46,225 nucleotides of DNA from an uncultured beta proteobacterium (lineage in GTDB: Bacteria; Pseudomonadota; Gammaproteobacteria; Burkholderiales; Burkholderiaceae), in NCBI GenBank assembly GCA_903875135.1, contig CAIQUZ010000046.1, positions 1-46,225 of the forward strand. Reading direction: 5' to 3'. Numbering within the stretch: the stretch's first letter is position 1; every line of letters starts with the position of its first letter. Positions 35,968-42,587 of the stretch are shown in pieces. The position numbers and the translations under genes were made by a program. The notes beneath the pieces are model-generated. The model was not told the DNA's origin, searched no databases, and saw only the letters and a program-made list of their open reading frames with translations.

Positions 35968-36621
35968 ATGTCAGAACATCAACATCCTTTTTTCTCCCAT
36001 GCCACTCTGGAGCGCAATGTGGGCTTGTTAATTACTGTCACCATTATTGTCGTTGCGATAGCGGGCCTGGTACAAATCGTGCCACTGTTTTATCAGCACT
36101 CCACCACTGAGCCAAGTCTTGGGGTTGTGCCTTACTCCGCACTACGACTTGCGGGACGTGATATTTATCAGCGCGAAGGTTGTGTGGGTTGTCATTCTCA
36201 ACAAATCCGCACACTACGTTCTGAAGTAGAGCGGTATGGTCCTTATTCTTTAGCGGGTGAGTCAGTGTATGACCATCCTTTTTTATGGGGTAGTAAACGG
36301 ACGGGGCCTGATTTATCCCGAGTGGGTGCTCGTTATTCTGATGCGTGGCATCAGGTGCATTTAAATAATCCACGCTCAGTAGTGCCGGAGTCGAATATGC
36401 CTGCTTATCCTTGGTTAGAGAAAAATAAGGCGGATCAAGACACCATCGCTAATCACATGACCGCTTTGCGTCGCGTAGGTGTTCCCTATACCGATGAAGA
36501 AATTGCCAATGCCTCTAAAGAACTTGAAGGAAAAACCGAAGCGGACGCACTGATTGCTTATTTACAAGGTTTGGGAACAAACCGTCGGTATTTAAACATC
36601 GATGAGATGCCCACCAATTAA
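35968..36621 (+). CDS. ccoO: Cbb3-type oxidase subunit II (mono-haem cytochrome c)
   Basis: The 217-residue subunit has one N-terminal membrane helix ([19 protein letters not shown]) and one haem c site Cys72-Val-Gly-Cys75-His76, with a distal Met in [10 protein letters not shown]. It carries electrons from CcoP to CcoN. It begins 10 nt after ccoN, in normal order and length. Confidence 0.97.
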   Translation: MSEHQHPFFSHATLERNVGLLITVTIIVVAIAGLVQIVPLFYQHSTTEPSLGVVPYSALRLAGRDIYQREGCVGCHSQQIRTLRSEVERYGPYSLAGESVYDHPFLWGSKRTGPDLSRVGARYSDAWHQVHLNNPRSVVPESNMPAYPWLEKNKADQDTIANHMTALRRVGVPYTDEEIANASKELEGKTEADALIAYLQGLGTNRRYLNIDEMPTN

Positions 36622-36636
36622 TTGAATAGGATATTT

Positions 36637-36804
36637 ATGCAACATTTAGCACCTTACCTTTCTGCGACTGCCACGATTTTAGGCATCTTATTTTTTTTAG
36701 GGATTGTCTGGTGGGCATGGTTACCTAAAAATCAACCGGCGCTGCATGAGTCGGCGCAGTTACCGTTTGATCTGCCTGATGAATTCCCGCGGGAGCAACC
36801 ATGA
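36637..36804 (+). CDS. ccoQ: Cbb3-type oxidase small subunit CcoQ
   Basis: A 55-residue single-helix protein (ATATILGILFFLGIVWWAW) with a charged C-terminal tail. I start at ATG 36637, which has AGGA upstream; the frame extends back to a TTG at 36622 without support. CcoQ stabilises the complex. Its stop overlaps the ccoP start (ATGA). Confidence 0.92.
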   Translation: MQHLAPYLSATATILGILFFLGIVWWAWLPKNQPALHESAQLPFDLPDEFPREQP

Positions 36805-37730
36805 GTGACTTTATAAGCCCAGGGTGGAGTATTTATATCACCATCATGACTTTGGTAGGGATTGCTGCTTGTCTTTGGTTATTGTTTAGTCAGCGCAAGA
36901 TTGCGGTGGTCCATGGCAAAGATGGCGCCGTTGTGGAGGACACGGGTCATGTATGGGATGGCGATTTACGGGAGTTAAATAATCCATTGCCCCGGTGGTG
37001 GATGTTGATGTTCTTCTTTTCTTGCCTTTTTGCTTTGGGTTATTTATATGTTTTTCCAGGATTAGGATCAAGTCCAGGTTCATTTGGATATACCACCAAA
37101 GGAGAACTAAAGAAGTCGATGATCACTGCCAATGCTGAACTCAAACCCGTTTATGACAAATATATGGCGATGACGATTGAGCAAGTGGCAGCAGATCCTC
37201 AAGCCAAAGTGATGGGGCAGCGTTTGTTTTTAAATCACTGCGCCCAATGTCATGGCTCTGATGCCGGTGGCGGTAAGGGCTTTCCGAATTTAACGGATCA
37301 TGATTGGTTATATGGTGGTGAGCCAGAAAATATACTACAAACCATCAACTTAGGCAGGGGTGGGGTGATGCCTGCTTTTCCACAACGTAGTGCAACCGAT
37401 CTAGTTAATGTTGCCACTTATGTACGCAGTCTTTCAGGTCAGCCCACCGATGGATTCAAAGTCGCGTTAGGTATGGCGGTCTTTAAAGAAAGCTGTGTTG
37501 CCTGTCATGGCGTGGATGCCAAAGGTAATCAGTTGCTTGGTGCGCCCAATTTGACCGATAAAATTTGGTTATATGGTGGATCGCAAGCCACCATTGTTGA
37601 GACCTTAAAGAAGGGTAGACAAGGCATGATGCCCGCCCAAGAGCATGTCTTGAGCCCAGAAAAAATCCATCTTCTTGCTGCTTTTGTGTGGGGTTTGTCA
37701 AACCATCCATCACAAAGGCCAGACAAATAA
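36801..37730 (+). CDS. ccoP: Cbb3-type oxidase subunit III (di-haem cytochrome c)
   Basis: A 309-residue protein with two N-terminal hydrophobic segments and a periplasmic part carrying two haem c sites: Cys147-Cys150-His151 (CAQCH) and Cys232-Cys235-His236 (CVACH). The axial Met candidates are in GGVMPAFPQ and QGMMPAQEH. It accepts electrons from soluble cytochrome c or the bc1 complex. It is coupled to ccoQ by a 4-nt overlap. Confidence 0.96.
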   Translation: MSDFISPGWSIYITIMTLVGIAACLWLLFSQRKIAVVHGKDGAVVEDTGHVWDGDLRELNNPLPRWWMLMFFFSCLFALGYLYVFPGLGSSPGSFGYTTKGELKKSMITANAELKPVYDKYMAMTIEQVAADPQAKVMGQRLFLNHCAQCHGSDAGGGKGFPNLTDHDWLYGGEPENILQTINLGRGGVMPAFPQRSATDLVNVATYVRSLSGQPTDGFKVALGMAVFKESCVACHGVDAKGNQLLGAPNLTDKIWLYGGSQATIVETLKKGRQGMMPAQEHVLSPEKIHLLAAFVWGLSNHPSQRPDK

Positions 37731-37732
37731 TA

Positions 37733-39253
37733 GTGCGTGTTTCAACACCTACAGGTAAGCCTGTTCCGATAGAGATCATTGAAGAGTCTTTGTATGAGAT
37801 TCGCAGTAAAATTCATCCGCGGTCCGTCACTGGCCTCTTTGCCCGTTGGCGCTTGATTCTGGTTGTAGTTACTCAAGTTTTATTTTATGGCTTACCGTGG
37901 CTCAACTGGAATGGCCGTCAGGCGGTTCTCTTTGACTTGGTACATCGTAAATTTTATATCTTTGGTTTGGTATTGTGGCCCCAAGATATTATTTATTTAA
38001 CACTCTTGCTGATTATCTCGGCTTTGTCACTCTTCTTATTTACTGCCATTGCAGGACGTCTTTTTTGTGGTTATGCCTGTCCACAAACGGTGTATACCGA
38101 AATCTTTATGTGGGTTGAAAAAAAGGTTGAGGGTGATCGGTTTGCAAGGTTGCATTTAGATCAAGATAAATGGCCGTGGAGCTTACGTAAGTTTCGTCTA
38201 AAGATCACTAAGCATGTTATTTGGTTATTGATTGCCTTTGTAACAGGTTTCACGTTTATTGGTTATTTCACATCGATTCACACCTTAACTGAGCGCTTGG
38301 TGCATCTCGCCTTAGGCCCATGGCAAACCTTCTGGTTATGTTTTTATGGGTTTGCCACCTGGGGTAATGCCGGATTGATGCGTGAGCAGGTGTGTAAATA
38401 TATGTGTCCGTATGCACGTTTCCAAAGTGTCATGGTGGATAAAGAAACCTTAGTAGTCACCTATGACAAGGTTCGTGGTGAACCAAGGGGTAGCAGAAAC
38501 AAATCTGATGATCATATAGCCAAAGGTTTAGGTGACTGTGTGAACTGTCATATTTGCGTACAGGTATGTCCCACCGGGATTGATATTCGGGAAGGCTTAC
38601 AGTACATGTGTATTGGTTGTGGCGCGTGTATTGATGCTTGTAATCAAGTCATGACAAAAGTAGACTACCCTAAGGGCTTGATTCGTTACACCTCGGAGCG
38701 GGCGATGGAAGAGCAACAAACGTCTCTTGATTTCGTACATCTCTTTTTTCGGCCACGCATTCTGATCTATACCGCGATTTTGGGTATATTGATTGCTGTA
38801 TTTTTATTTTCGATCGTTACCCGTAATCCTTTGCGGATCGATGTGATGCGCGATCGTGGGCCACTTGCTCGTGAAGTAGATGGTGACAGTATTGAAAACA
38901 TTTACCGCATCCAGATGATGAACTCTTCTGAGCATTCGATGGATCTTATTTTGCAAGTGAAGGGCTTAGAGCATCTCGTGATACTCGACTCGCAGGGTAA
39001 TGAACTTCGTCATTTGCATATTGAGCCATCCTCCAATCAATTATTACCCATTAAAGTGAGAACATCGATGGCAACGGCGCAGACTGGTAACTACCCGATT
39101 GTGTTTGAGGTCGAAGAACACCAAGACTTTGACCACAAAGTGATTCTGCGGAACGGTCAAGAGCGATCTACTTTTATTATTCCCCACGAACTGATCCATC
39201 CAGGAGAAGATGAACATGAAAAAGAACATGGAAAAGAACATGCACATGACTAA
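37733..39253 (+). CDS. ccoG: Cbb3 oxidase maturation protein CcoG (4Fe-4S ferredoxin type)
   Basis: About 506 residues. Membrane helices surround cysteine motifs (CGYACPQTVYTE, CKYMCPYARFQ), followed by two ferredoxin motifs (CVNCHICVQVCP and CIGCGACIDACNQ) and a C-terminal Ig-like domain. CcoG is linked to copper reduction and delivery for cbb3 assembly. The GTG at 37733, 2 nt after the ccoP stop, is preferred; a GTG at 37688 inside ccoP is possible. The last 15 residues form a His-Glu-Lys tail encoded by 12-nt repeats that also encode the next gene's N-terminus. Confidence 0.93.
   Translation: MRVSTPTGKPVPIEIIEESLYEIRSKIHPRSVTGLFARWRLILVVVTQVLFYGLPWLNWNGRQAVLFDLVHRKFYIFGLVLWPQDIIYLTLLLIISALSLFLFTAIAGRLFCGYACPQTVYTEIFMWVEKKVEGDRFARLHLDQDKWPWSLRKFRLKITKHVIWLLIAFVTGFTFIGYFTSIHTLTERLVHLALGPWQTFWLCFYGFATWGNAGLMREQVCKYMCPYARFQSVMVDKETLVVTYDKVRGEPRGSRNKSDDHIAKGLGDCVNCHICVQVCPTGIDIREGLQYMCIGCGACIDACNQVMTKVDYPKGLIRYTSERAMEEQQTSLDFVHLFFRPRILIYTAILGILIAVFLFSIVTRNPLRIDVMRDRGPLAREVDGDSIENIYRIQMMNSSEHSMDLILQVKGLEHLVILDSQGNELRHLHIEPSSNQLLPIKVRTSMATAQTGNYPIVFEVEEHQDFDHKVILRNGQERSTFIIPHELIHPGEDEHEKEHGKEHAHD
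39212..39242 (+). repeat. 12-nt tandem repeat at the ccoG/ccoH overlap
   Basis: GAACATG occurs at 39212, 39224 and 39236, spaced exactly 12 nt, with A-rich spacers. In the ccoG frame the repeats give E-H-E-K/E-H-G-K/E-H-A-H; in the ccoH frame they give M-N-M-K-K-N-M-E-K-N-M-H-M, supplying several in-frame ATG codons. Confidence 0.85.
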
Positions 39254-39434
39254 ACAAGATCAACCCAAACTCTGGTGGCAACAATTGTGGCCTTGGCTAT
39301 TAATGTGTGGTCCAGCAGCGGCAATCTTTGCCTGTGCCATCACGATTTGGTTAGCCGTCAATCAATACCCAGATGAGCCATTACGTGAAGGTGTGGTTCG
39401 ACAAGGCTTAAAAGTCGAGCAGGTGAAAAAATGA
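39216..39434 (+). CDS. ccoH: Short FixH/CcoH-type protein
   Basis: About 72 residues, with a basic N-terminus, one membrane helix (WLLMCGPAAAIFACAITIWLA) and a tail YPDEPLREGVVRQGLKVEQ. It matches the N-terminal part of FixH/CcoH (WPWLLMxGP, DEPL..G) but lacks the long periplasmic domain seen in many species. Five in-frame ATGs lie between 39210 and 39246; 39216 has AGGAG 9 nt upstream. It overlaps ccoG by 38 nt and the next gene by 4 nt. CcoH is an assembly or stability factor of cbb3 oxidase. Confidence 0.75.
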   Translation: MKKNMEKNMHMTKQDQPKLWWQQLWPWLLMCGPAAAIFACAITIWLAVNQYPDEPLREGVVRQGLKVEQVKK

Positions 39435-39694
39435 AACATCACGTTCTCATGTGGGTCTTATGGCCATCTTTTTTAGTATCGATGATGGGAGTTGGTCTTC
39501 TATTTAGTTTTGTTCATCCCGATGACATTGTCTTCTTTGGGCATCATCCTGATATCGACGATGAAGGTATTTACACCTTAGGCTTTTTGATCATTTGGCT
39601 TTTTTGTGCGTTGTCTAGTTTATTGACTTTGTATATTGTGCCGGGGATTAAACAGACGGACCAGCATCAAAGCGTTCATCGCGCGCAGATTTAA
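39431..39694 (+). CDS. Unrecognised two-helix membrane protein of the cco cluster
   Basis: The 87-residue protein has two hydrophobic helices (VLMWVLWPSFLVSMMGVGLLFSFV, GFLIIWLFCALSSLLTLYIV) joined by a loop rich in His and Asp (HPDDIVFFGHHPDIDDEG), which could hold a metal ion. It overlaps ccoH by an ATGA and precedes the SafE-like gene by 8 nt, so it is an operon member. I do not recognise a named family. A role in copper handling for cbb3 assembly is a guess from position and the His/Asp loop. Confidence 0.75.
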   Translation: MKHHVLMWVLWPSFLVSMMGVGLLFSFVHPDDIVFFGHHPDIDDEGIYTLGFLIIWLFCALSSLLTLYIVPGIKQTDQHQSVHRAQI

Positions 39695-39702
39695 GCCGAG
39701 CG

Positions 39703-40422
39703 ATGTTAACAATTGGCCTTTTACTGAGTGTGTTTTTAGGATCCCTTGTGAGTGGTTGGCACTGTGCGCTGATGTGTGGCGGCATTGCTGCAGCGGTTGA
39801 AGGTCAGGCGACGAGTATGGTTCATTTTCAGCGCGCAAGGCAACTGTTTTATTTGCAATTGACAATGCATCTGGGGCGCATCACGACTTACACGTTACTT
39901 GGTGGAATTGCAGCCTGGGTTGGAATCTTTGTTTGGCGGCAAGACATCGTCTTGATTCAACGCCCTTTATTTTTTATCAGCTCCAGCTTATTGATCTTCA
40001 TGGGGATACGTTTACTCTTACGCAATCACCCGCAAAAATCACCATTTGGAAAATGGTTAGGGCTTCGATTAGCCACTTCGTGGGCCAAGTATCTGGGTAA
40101 TCTCGGCAGTTCACCTGCACGTTGGTTTAGTGGCATGCTCTGGGGCTTGCTCCCGTGCGGTTTAATTTATAGCGTCTTACCTTTAGCGTTTTTATCGGGT
40201 AATGTGTTAACGGGGATGGCCTTGATGTTCGCCTTTGGGTTGGGCACCTTACCCAACCTCATATTGATTTCTCGTTGTTCGGCGCTGATGGCTCAACTGG
40301 GTCGATCGGTTTGGGTACGCTACCTTGCTTCAGCCTTACTGATGGGGTCGGGGCTGTTTGGCATCTACCGAGCATGGGTACTGCCGCAAGCATTACTCCA
40401 ACAGGGGTTTTGTTTTTCTTAG
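39703..40422 (+). CDS. SafE/DsbD-like sulfite-exporter-family membrane protein
   Basis: The 239-residue protein has about six membrane helices and belongs to the TauE/SafE-like family with DsbD-type transmembrane modules. Marks include GSLVSGWHCALMCGGIAAA near the N-terminus, with cysteines in the first helix, and FSGMLWGLLPCGLIYSVLPLA with a PCG motif. Such proteins often close cbb3 gene clusters and may carry reducing equivalents or copper across the membrane. A strong terminator follows its stop by 19 nt. Confidence 0.88.
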   Translation: MLTIGLLLSVFLGSLVSGWHCALMCGGIAAAVEGQATSMVHFQRARQLFYLQLTMHLGRITTYTLLGGIAAWVGIFVWRQDIVLIQRPLFFISSSLLIFMGIRLLLRNHPQKSPFGKWLGLRLATSWAKYLGNLGSSPARWFSGMLWGLLPCGLIYSVLPLAFLSGNVLTGMALMFAFGLGTLPNLILISRCSALMAQLGRSVWVRYLASALLMGSGLFGIYRAWVLPQALLQQGFCFS

Positions 40423-40441
40423 AATAAAAAGTCGCAACTTA

Positions 40442-40475
40442 AGTTATTGATTTTTAATCAATAACTCTTTTTTTT
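40442..40475 (+). terminator. Rho-independent terminator of the cco cluster
   Basis: An 11-bp perfect stem (40442-40452 with 40456-40466) with a 3-nt loop is followed by a C and a run of T. It closes the ccoNOQPGH-SafE unit and separates it from the accessory patch. Confidence 0.92.
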
Positions 40476-40558
40476 GACCAAAATATACTGCTATATTAAA
40501 TAGTCGGATAAAAAGATACCCTCAAGATCATGTTTTAAGCGACATAAAAAGGAAATTA

Positions 40559-41623
40559 GTGATCCTTACAGGGCCATGTCAGGTGGGAAAAACTTATATG
40601 GGGCGTCAACTCATGTCTCAATTTAAAACGCCCCTGTACCTCAATTGGGATATTCCTGAAGATAGAGTGCGCCTGCAAACACAGAGTCGATATGACCAAA
40701 ATGATTTAGTCATCATGGATAAAATTCATAAGATGACTAATTGGAAGCAGTGGTTAAAAGGAATTACGGATGCTAAAAGTCCAGGGACTGCCTTGTTGGT
40801 TACGGGTAGTGCTCGGATGGATACATTTCGTCAGGCAGGAGAGTCTTTAGCGGGACGTTATTACTCTTACAGAATGCATCCAATTTCAGTTAAAGAGTTG
40901 AGTATTGATACTCAGATAAAACCACGAGAAGCTCTTGATCATCTTCTGGAGCGTGGTGGTTTCCCAGAACCTTTTTTGGCGGATCAATTGGAGCTTGTTT
41001 TAAGGTGGCGGACAGATTACGCAAAAGATATTTTGCGAGAAGATATTTTGGAGTTTTCTAGATTGCAAGAACTCAATACGATGAAAATATTTATTGAGAT
41101 TCTGGGAGAGAGGGTTGGTTCGCTTTTGTCTTTAGCATCGATAGCAAGAGATATTGGTTGCTCACCAATTACCTTAAGTCGTTATTTAGATATTCTTCAA
41201 GCCTTGTTTGTGGTTTTTACTATTCATCCCATGCACGATAACATTGCCAGGTCGTTGTTAAAAACTCCCAAGGTATATTTTTATGATCAAGGTTTGGTAA
41301 GAGGTAATGAGGGGGCGAAGTTAGAGAATGCTGTCGCTTGTATGTTACTTAATTTAGCTCAAGAAGGGGAGCGATATGATTTAGTAAAGGTTTTAAAAGG
41401 TTATGGTGGTGCAGGTGTATTGGAGGTTATTGCAGATAATTTCGGTGATACCTATAGGGCGGTTTATACAGTTAAGTTTTCTGAAGCTATTTTTGTTCTT
41501 CATTGTTTTCAGAAAAAAAGTAAGCAAGGCATTGCAACACCAAAAGAAGATTTAAATATTATATTATCTAGATTAAAAATAGCTAGATTAAAAGCAAAGG
41601 AGTTGTCCGATGAAAAAAAGTAA
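40559..41623 (+). CDS. Chimeric gene: AAA/DUF4143-type ATPase N-terminus fused to a HigB/RelE-like toxin C-terminus
   Basis: The 354-residue frame is a mosaic. Residues 1 to about 264 match the AAA_14/DUF4143 ATPases: Walker A GPCQVGKT (family GPRQVGKT), Walker B VIMDKIHKM (family DEIHKM), VTGSARMDTFRQAGESLAGRY, and YFYDQGLVRGNEGAKLENAV. From about residue 265 the text becomes a Gp49/HigB-type RelE-superfamily toxin: LKGYGGAGVLEV, DTYRAVYTVKF, VLHCFQKKSKQGIATP. The ATPase's C-terminal nuclease-like part and the toxin's first ~30-40 residues are missing. The GTG start has AAGGA upstream, but ATPase-like sequence (IKRYPQDHVLSDIKRK) continues in frame back to about 40508 with no ATG, GTG or TTG. 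The end overlaps the antitoxin gene by 14 nt. It is a true fusion or a remnant kept open. Confidence 0.75.
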   Translation: MILTGPCQVGKTYMGRQLMSQFKTPLYLNWDIPEDRVRLQTQSRYDQNDLVIMDKIHKMTNWKQWLKGITDAKSPGTALLVTGSARMDTFRQAGESLAGRYYSYRMHPISVKELSIDTQIKPREALDHLLERGGFPEPFLADQLELVLRWRTDYAKDILREDILEFSRLQELNTMKIFIEILGERVGSLLSLASIARDIGCSPITLSRYLDILQALFVVFTIHPMHDNIARSLLKTPKVYFYDQGLVRGNEGAKLENAVACMLLNLAQEGERYDLVKVLKGYGGAGVLEVIADNFGDTYRAVYTVKFSEAIFVLHCFQKKSKQGIATPKEDLNIILSRLKIARLKAKELSDEKK

Positions 41624-41942
41624 TTTACATGGTGTAGAAATTTTAGAAAGTTCAGGAAATATTTATGCTGATTTAGGTATAGAAGATGCTGCAAAACTAA
41701 AGATTAAGTCAGATTTAGTGATACAAATTATGAAAGCAATGAAGCGATTAAGCCTCACTCAAGATCAAGCAGCAAAAAGAATGGGTGTTTCTCAACCAAA
41801 GGTTTCTGGAATGATTCGAGGTGATTTCTCAAATCTATCGGAAAGAAAATTAATGGATTGTTTAGCTCGACTAGGATTCAATATTGAAATTAGAGTCAGG
41901 CCTGCTAAACAGGCAGTAGGTCAGTTGGTTGTATTGGCGTAA
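41610..41942 (+). CDS. HTH (XRE/HTH_37-type) antitoxin, HigA-like
   Basis: The 110-residue protein has a helix-turn-helix in LTQDQAAKRMGVSQPKVSGMIRGDF (about 50-75) and an N-terminal HGVEILESSGNIYADLG segment typical of antitoxins paired with Gp49/HigB-like toxins. AAGGAG lies 6 nt before the ATG, within the end of the chimeric toxin gene, as in toxin-first higBA operons. It looks intact and would bind the toxin and the operon promoter. No promoter of its own is evident. Confidence 0.88.
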   Translation: MKKSNLHGVEILESSGNIYADLGIEDAAKLKIKSDLVIQIMKAMKRLSLTQDQAAKRMGVSQPKVSGMIRGDFSNLSERKLMDCLARLGFNIEIRVRPAKQAVGQLVVLA

Positions 41943-42022
41943 AAAGTCTTTGCCTTTGTCAATTGATACTTCAGAAATTATTTTTGATAACAGCTTTTTC
42001 ATCAATTAAACAACATCAGTCC

Positions 42023-42148
42023 TTACTGAACCGTTGTACCCATTTCTTTGATTACACGGTCCCATTTTGTAATTTCTACTTGAATATATTTAGCAAATGA
42101 TTTAGAAGAACCACCAACAGGCTCAAACCCTAAGGACAAAAACGCTCC
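42023..42148 (-). pseudogene. 3' remnant of a Bug (TctC-type) gene
   Basis: Read on the minus strand, 41 codons before a TAA encode GAFLSLGFEPVGGSSKSFAKY then IQVEITKWDRVIKEMGTT, the typical C-terminus of a Bug protein (LGFEP, FAKYI, KW..V). The rest of the gene is missing; it is cut by the insertion-sequence end at about 42149. It is a fifth Bug locus in this window. Confidence 0.8.
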
Positions 42149-42151
42149 TTG

Positions 42152-42180
42152 ACATCCTCCCTGCCCTAAAGGACGGGGAT
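42152..42180 (-). repeat. End hairpin of an IS200/IS605-type (tnpB) element
   Basis: An imperfect palindrome (CCCTGCCC at about 42159-42166 against GGACGGGG at 42171-42178, loop TAAA) resembles the GC-rich hairpin I know from the right end of IS605/IS1341-type elements. That hairpin follows the tnpB stop and forms the 3' end of the omega-RNA scaffold. Read on the minus strand the element would end near GATGTCAA (about 42149). Confidence 0.65.
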
Positions 42181-42225
42181 TCCTACTGCTAGACGTTCAT
42201 GTCCGAACGCAAGAATATTGAGAGC
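42166..42225 (-). pseudogene. 3' remnant of a tnpB-type transposase-associated gene
   Basis: The minus-strand frame ends (A-L)-NILAFGHERLAVGIPVL then TAG, the stop falling inside the end hairpin. NILA.G followed by GIPVL at the hairpin is, from memory, a common ending of TnpB proteins of IS605/IS1341 elements. Only about 19 codons survive; the RuvC domain and the left end are gone, so the element is dead. Confidence 0.6.
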
Positions 42226-42329
42226 GTCATAGAATTCTCGTTCTTGAACGGTATTCGATGGAGGGATTAAAGAACCAATCCGTTTTAAAACTGCGTGTTT
42301 GCCTAACTGCTTGTCTGACTACTAGCCAT
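42226..42329 (-). pseudogene. 5' remnant of a maleate-isomerase-like gene
   Basis: On the minus strand an AAGGAGA site lies 7 nt before an ATG (42329-42327). After a one-base frameshift near codon 6 the frame reads KQLGKHAVLKRIGSLIPPSN then TVQEREFYDAL. RIG..(P)SNT..E..FY is the opening of the Asp/Glu racemase superfamily group that holds maleate cis-trans isomerase and arylmalonate decarboxylase. It then runs straight into the tnpB remnant, so most of the gene is deleted. The order isomerase then Bug suggests a former uptake-catabolism operon. Confidence 0.5.
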
Positions 42330-42587
42330 TGATATGTCTCCTTGATATTTTTTTAGTTTCATTTGTGTCATAAAGTGTTTTTATCCCTCATTTATTTTTT
42401 TGTTGAGCAGGATAAAAATTCCTGCAAAAGATTAGAAGACGGCTTCAAGATCAGCCATGAAGGTGATTGCATAAAACAAGAACGAGAATTAAAGGCATAA
42501 AAGCCTTAATATGTCTTATTTATATCGATGAATCAGTAGTTTATAATCACTTTTCTTATTAAATTTGATGTTTTCCTCTAGGAATAT
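42330..42587. other. Gene-free stretch before thrS
   Basis: This AT-rich stretch holds the relic ribosome-binding site at its left edge (minus strand), a short TTAAAGGC-ATAAAA-GCCTTAA hairpin near 42488-42509 without a T run, and the thrS promoter candidate near its right end. I see no further ORF or RNA gene. The whole interval 41943-42587 between the antitoxin gene and thrS has no intact gene. Confidence 0.6.
42542..42547 (+). promoter_or_regulatory. Candidate -10 box of the thrS operon
   Basis: A perfect TATAAT lies 40 nt upstream of the thrS ATG; the -35 region (about 42519-42525, T/A-rich) is weak. The predicted leader of about 34 nt is too short for an attenuator or an E. coli-like thrS operator. 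Confidence 0.45.

Noticed and set aside
37483..37779. 98-codon minus-strand frame over ccoP/ccoG
   Set aside because: It lies antisense to the conserved CcoP haem domain and has no family features.
41986..42008. TTGAT-N12-ATCAA-like repeat after the antitoxin gene
   Set aside because: The spacing is wrong for an FNR box and there is no T run for a terminator.
42149..42329. An intact TnpB/IS605 system
   Set aside because: Only about 19 C-terminal codons and the end hairpin remain; the nuclease domain and left end are missing.
42345..42587. T-box or threonine-sensing leader for thrS
   Set aside because: The TATAAT box lies only 40 nt before the ATG, leaving no space for such a leader, and no T-box sequence is seen.
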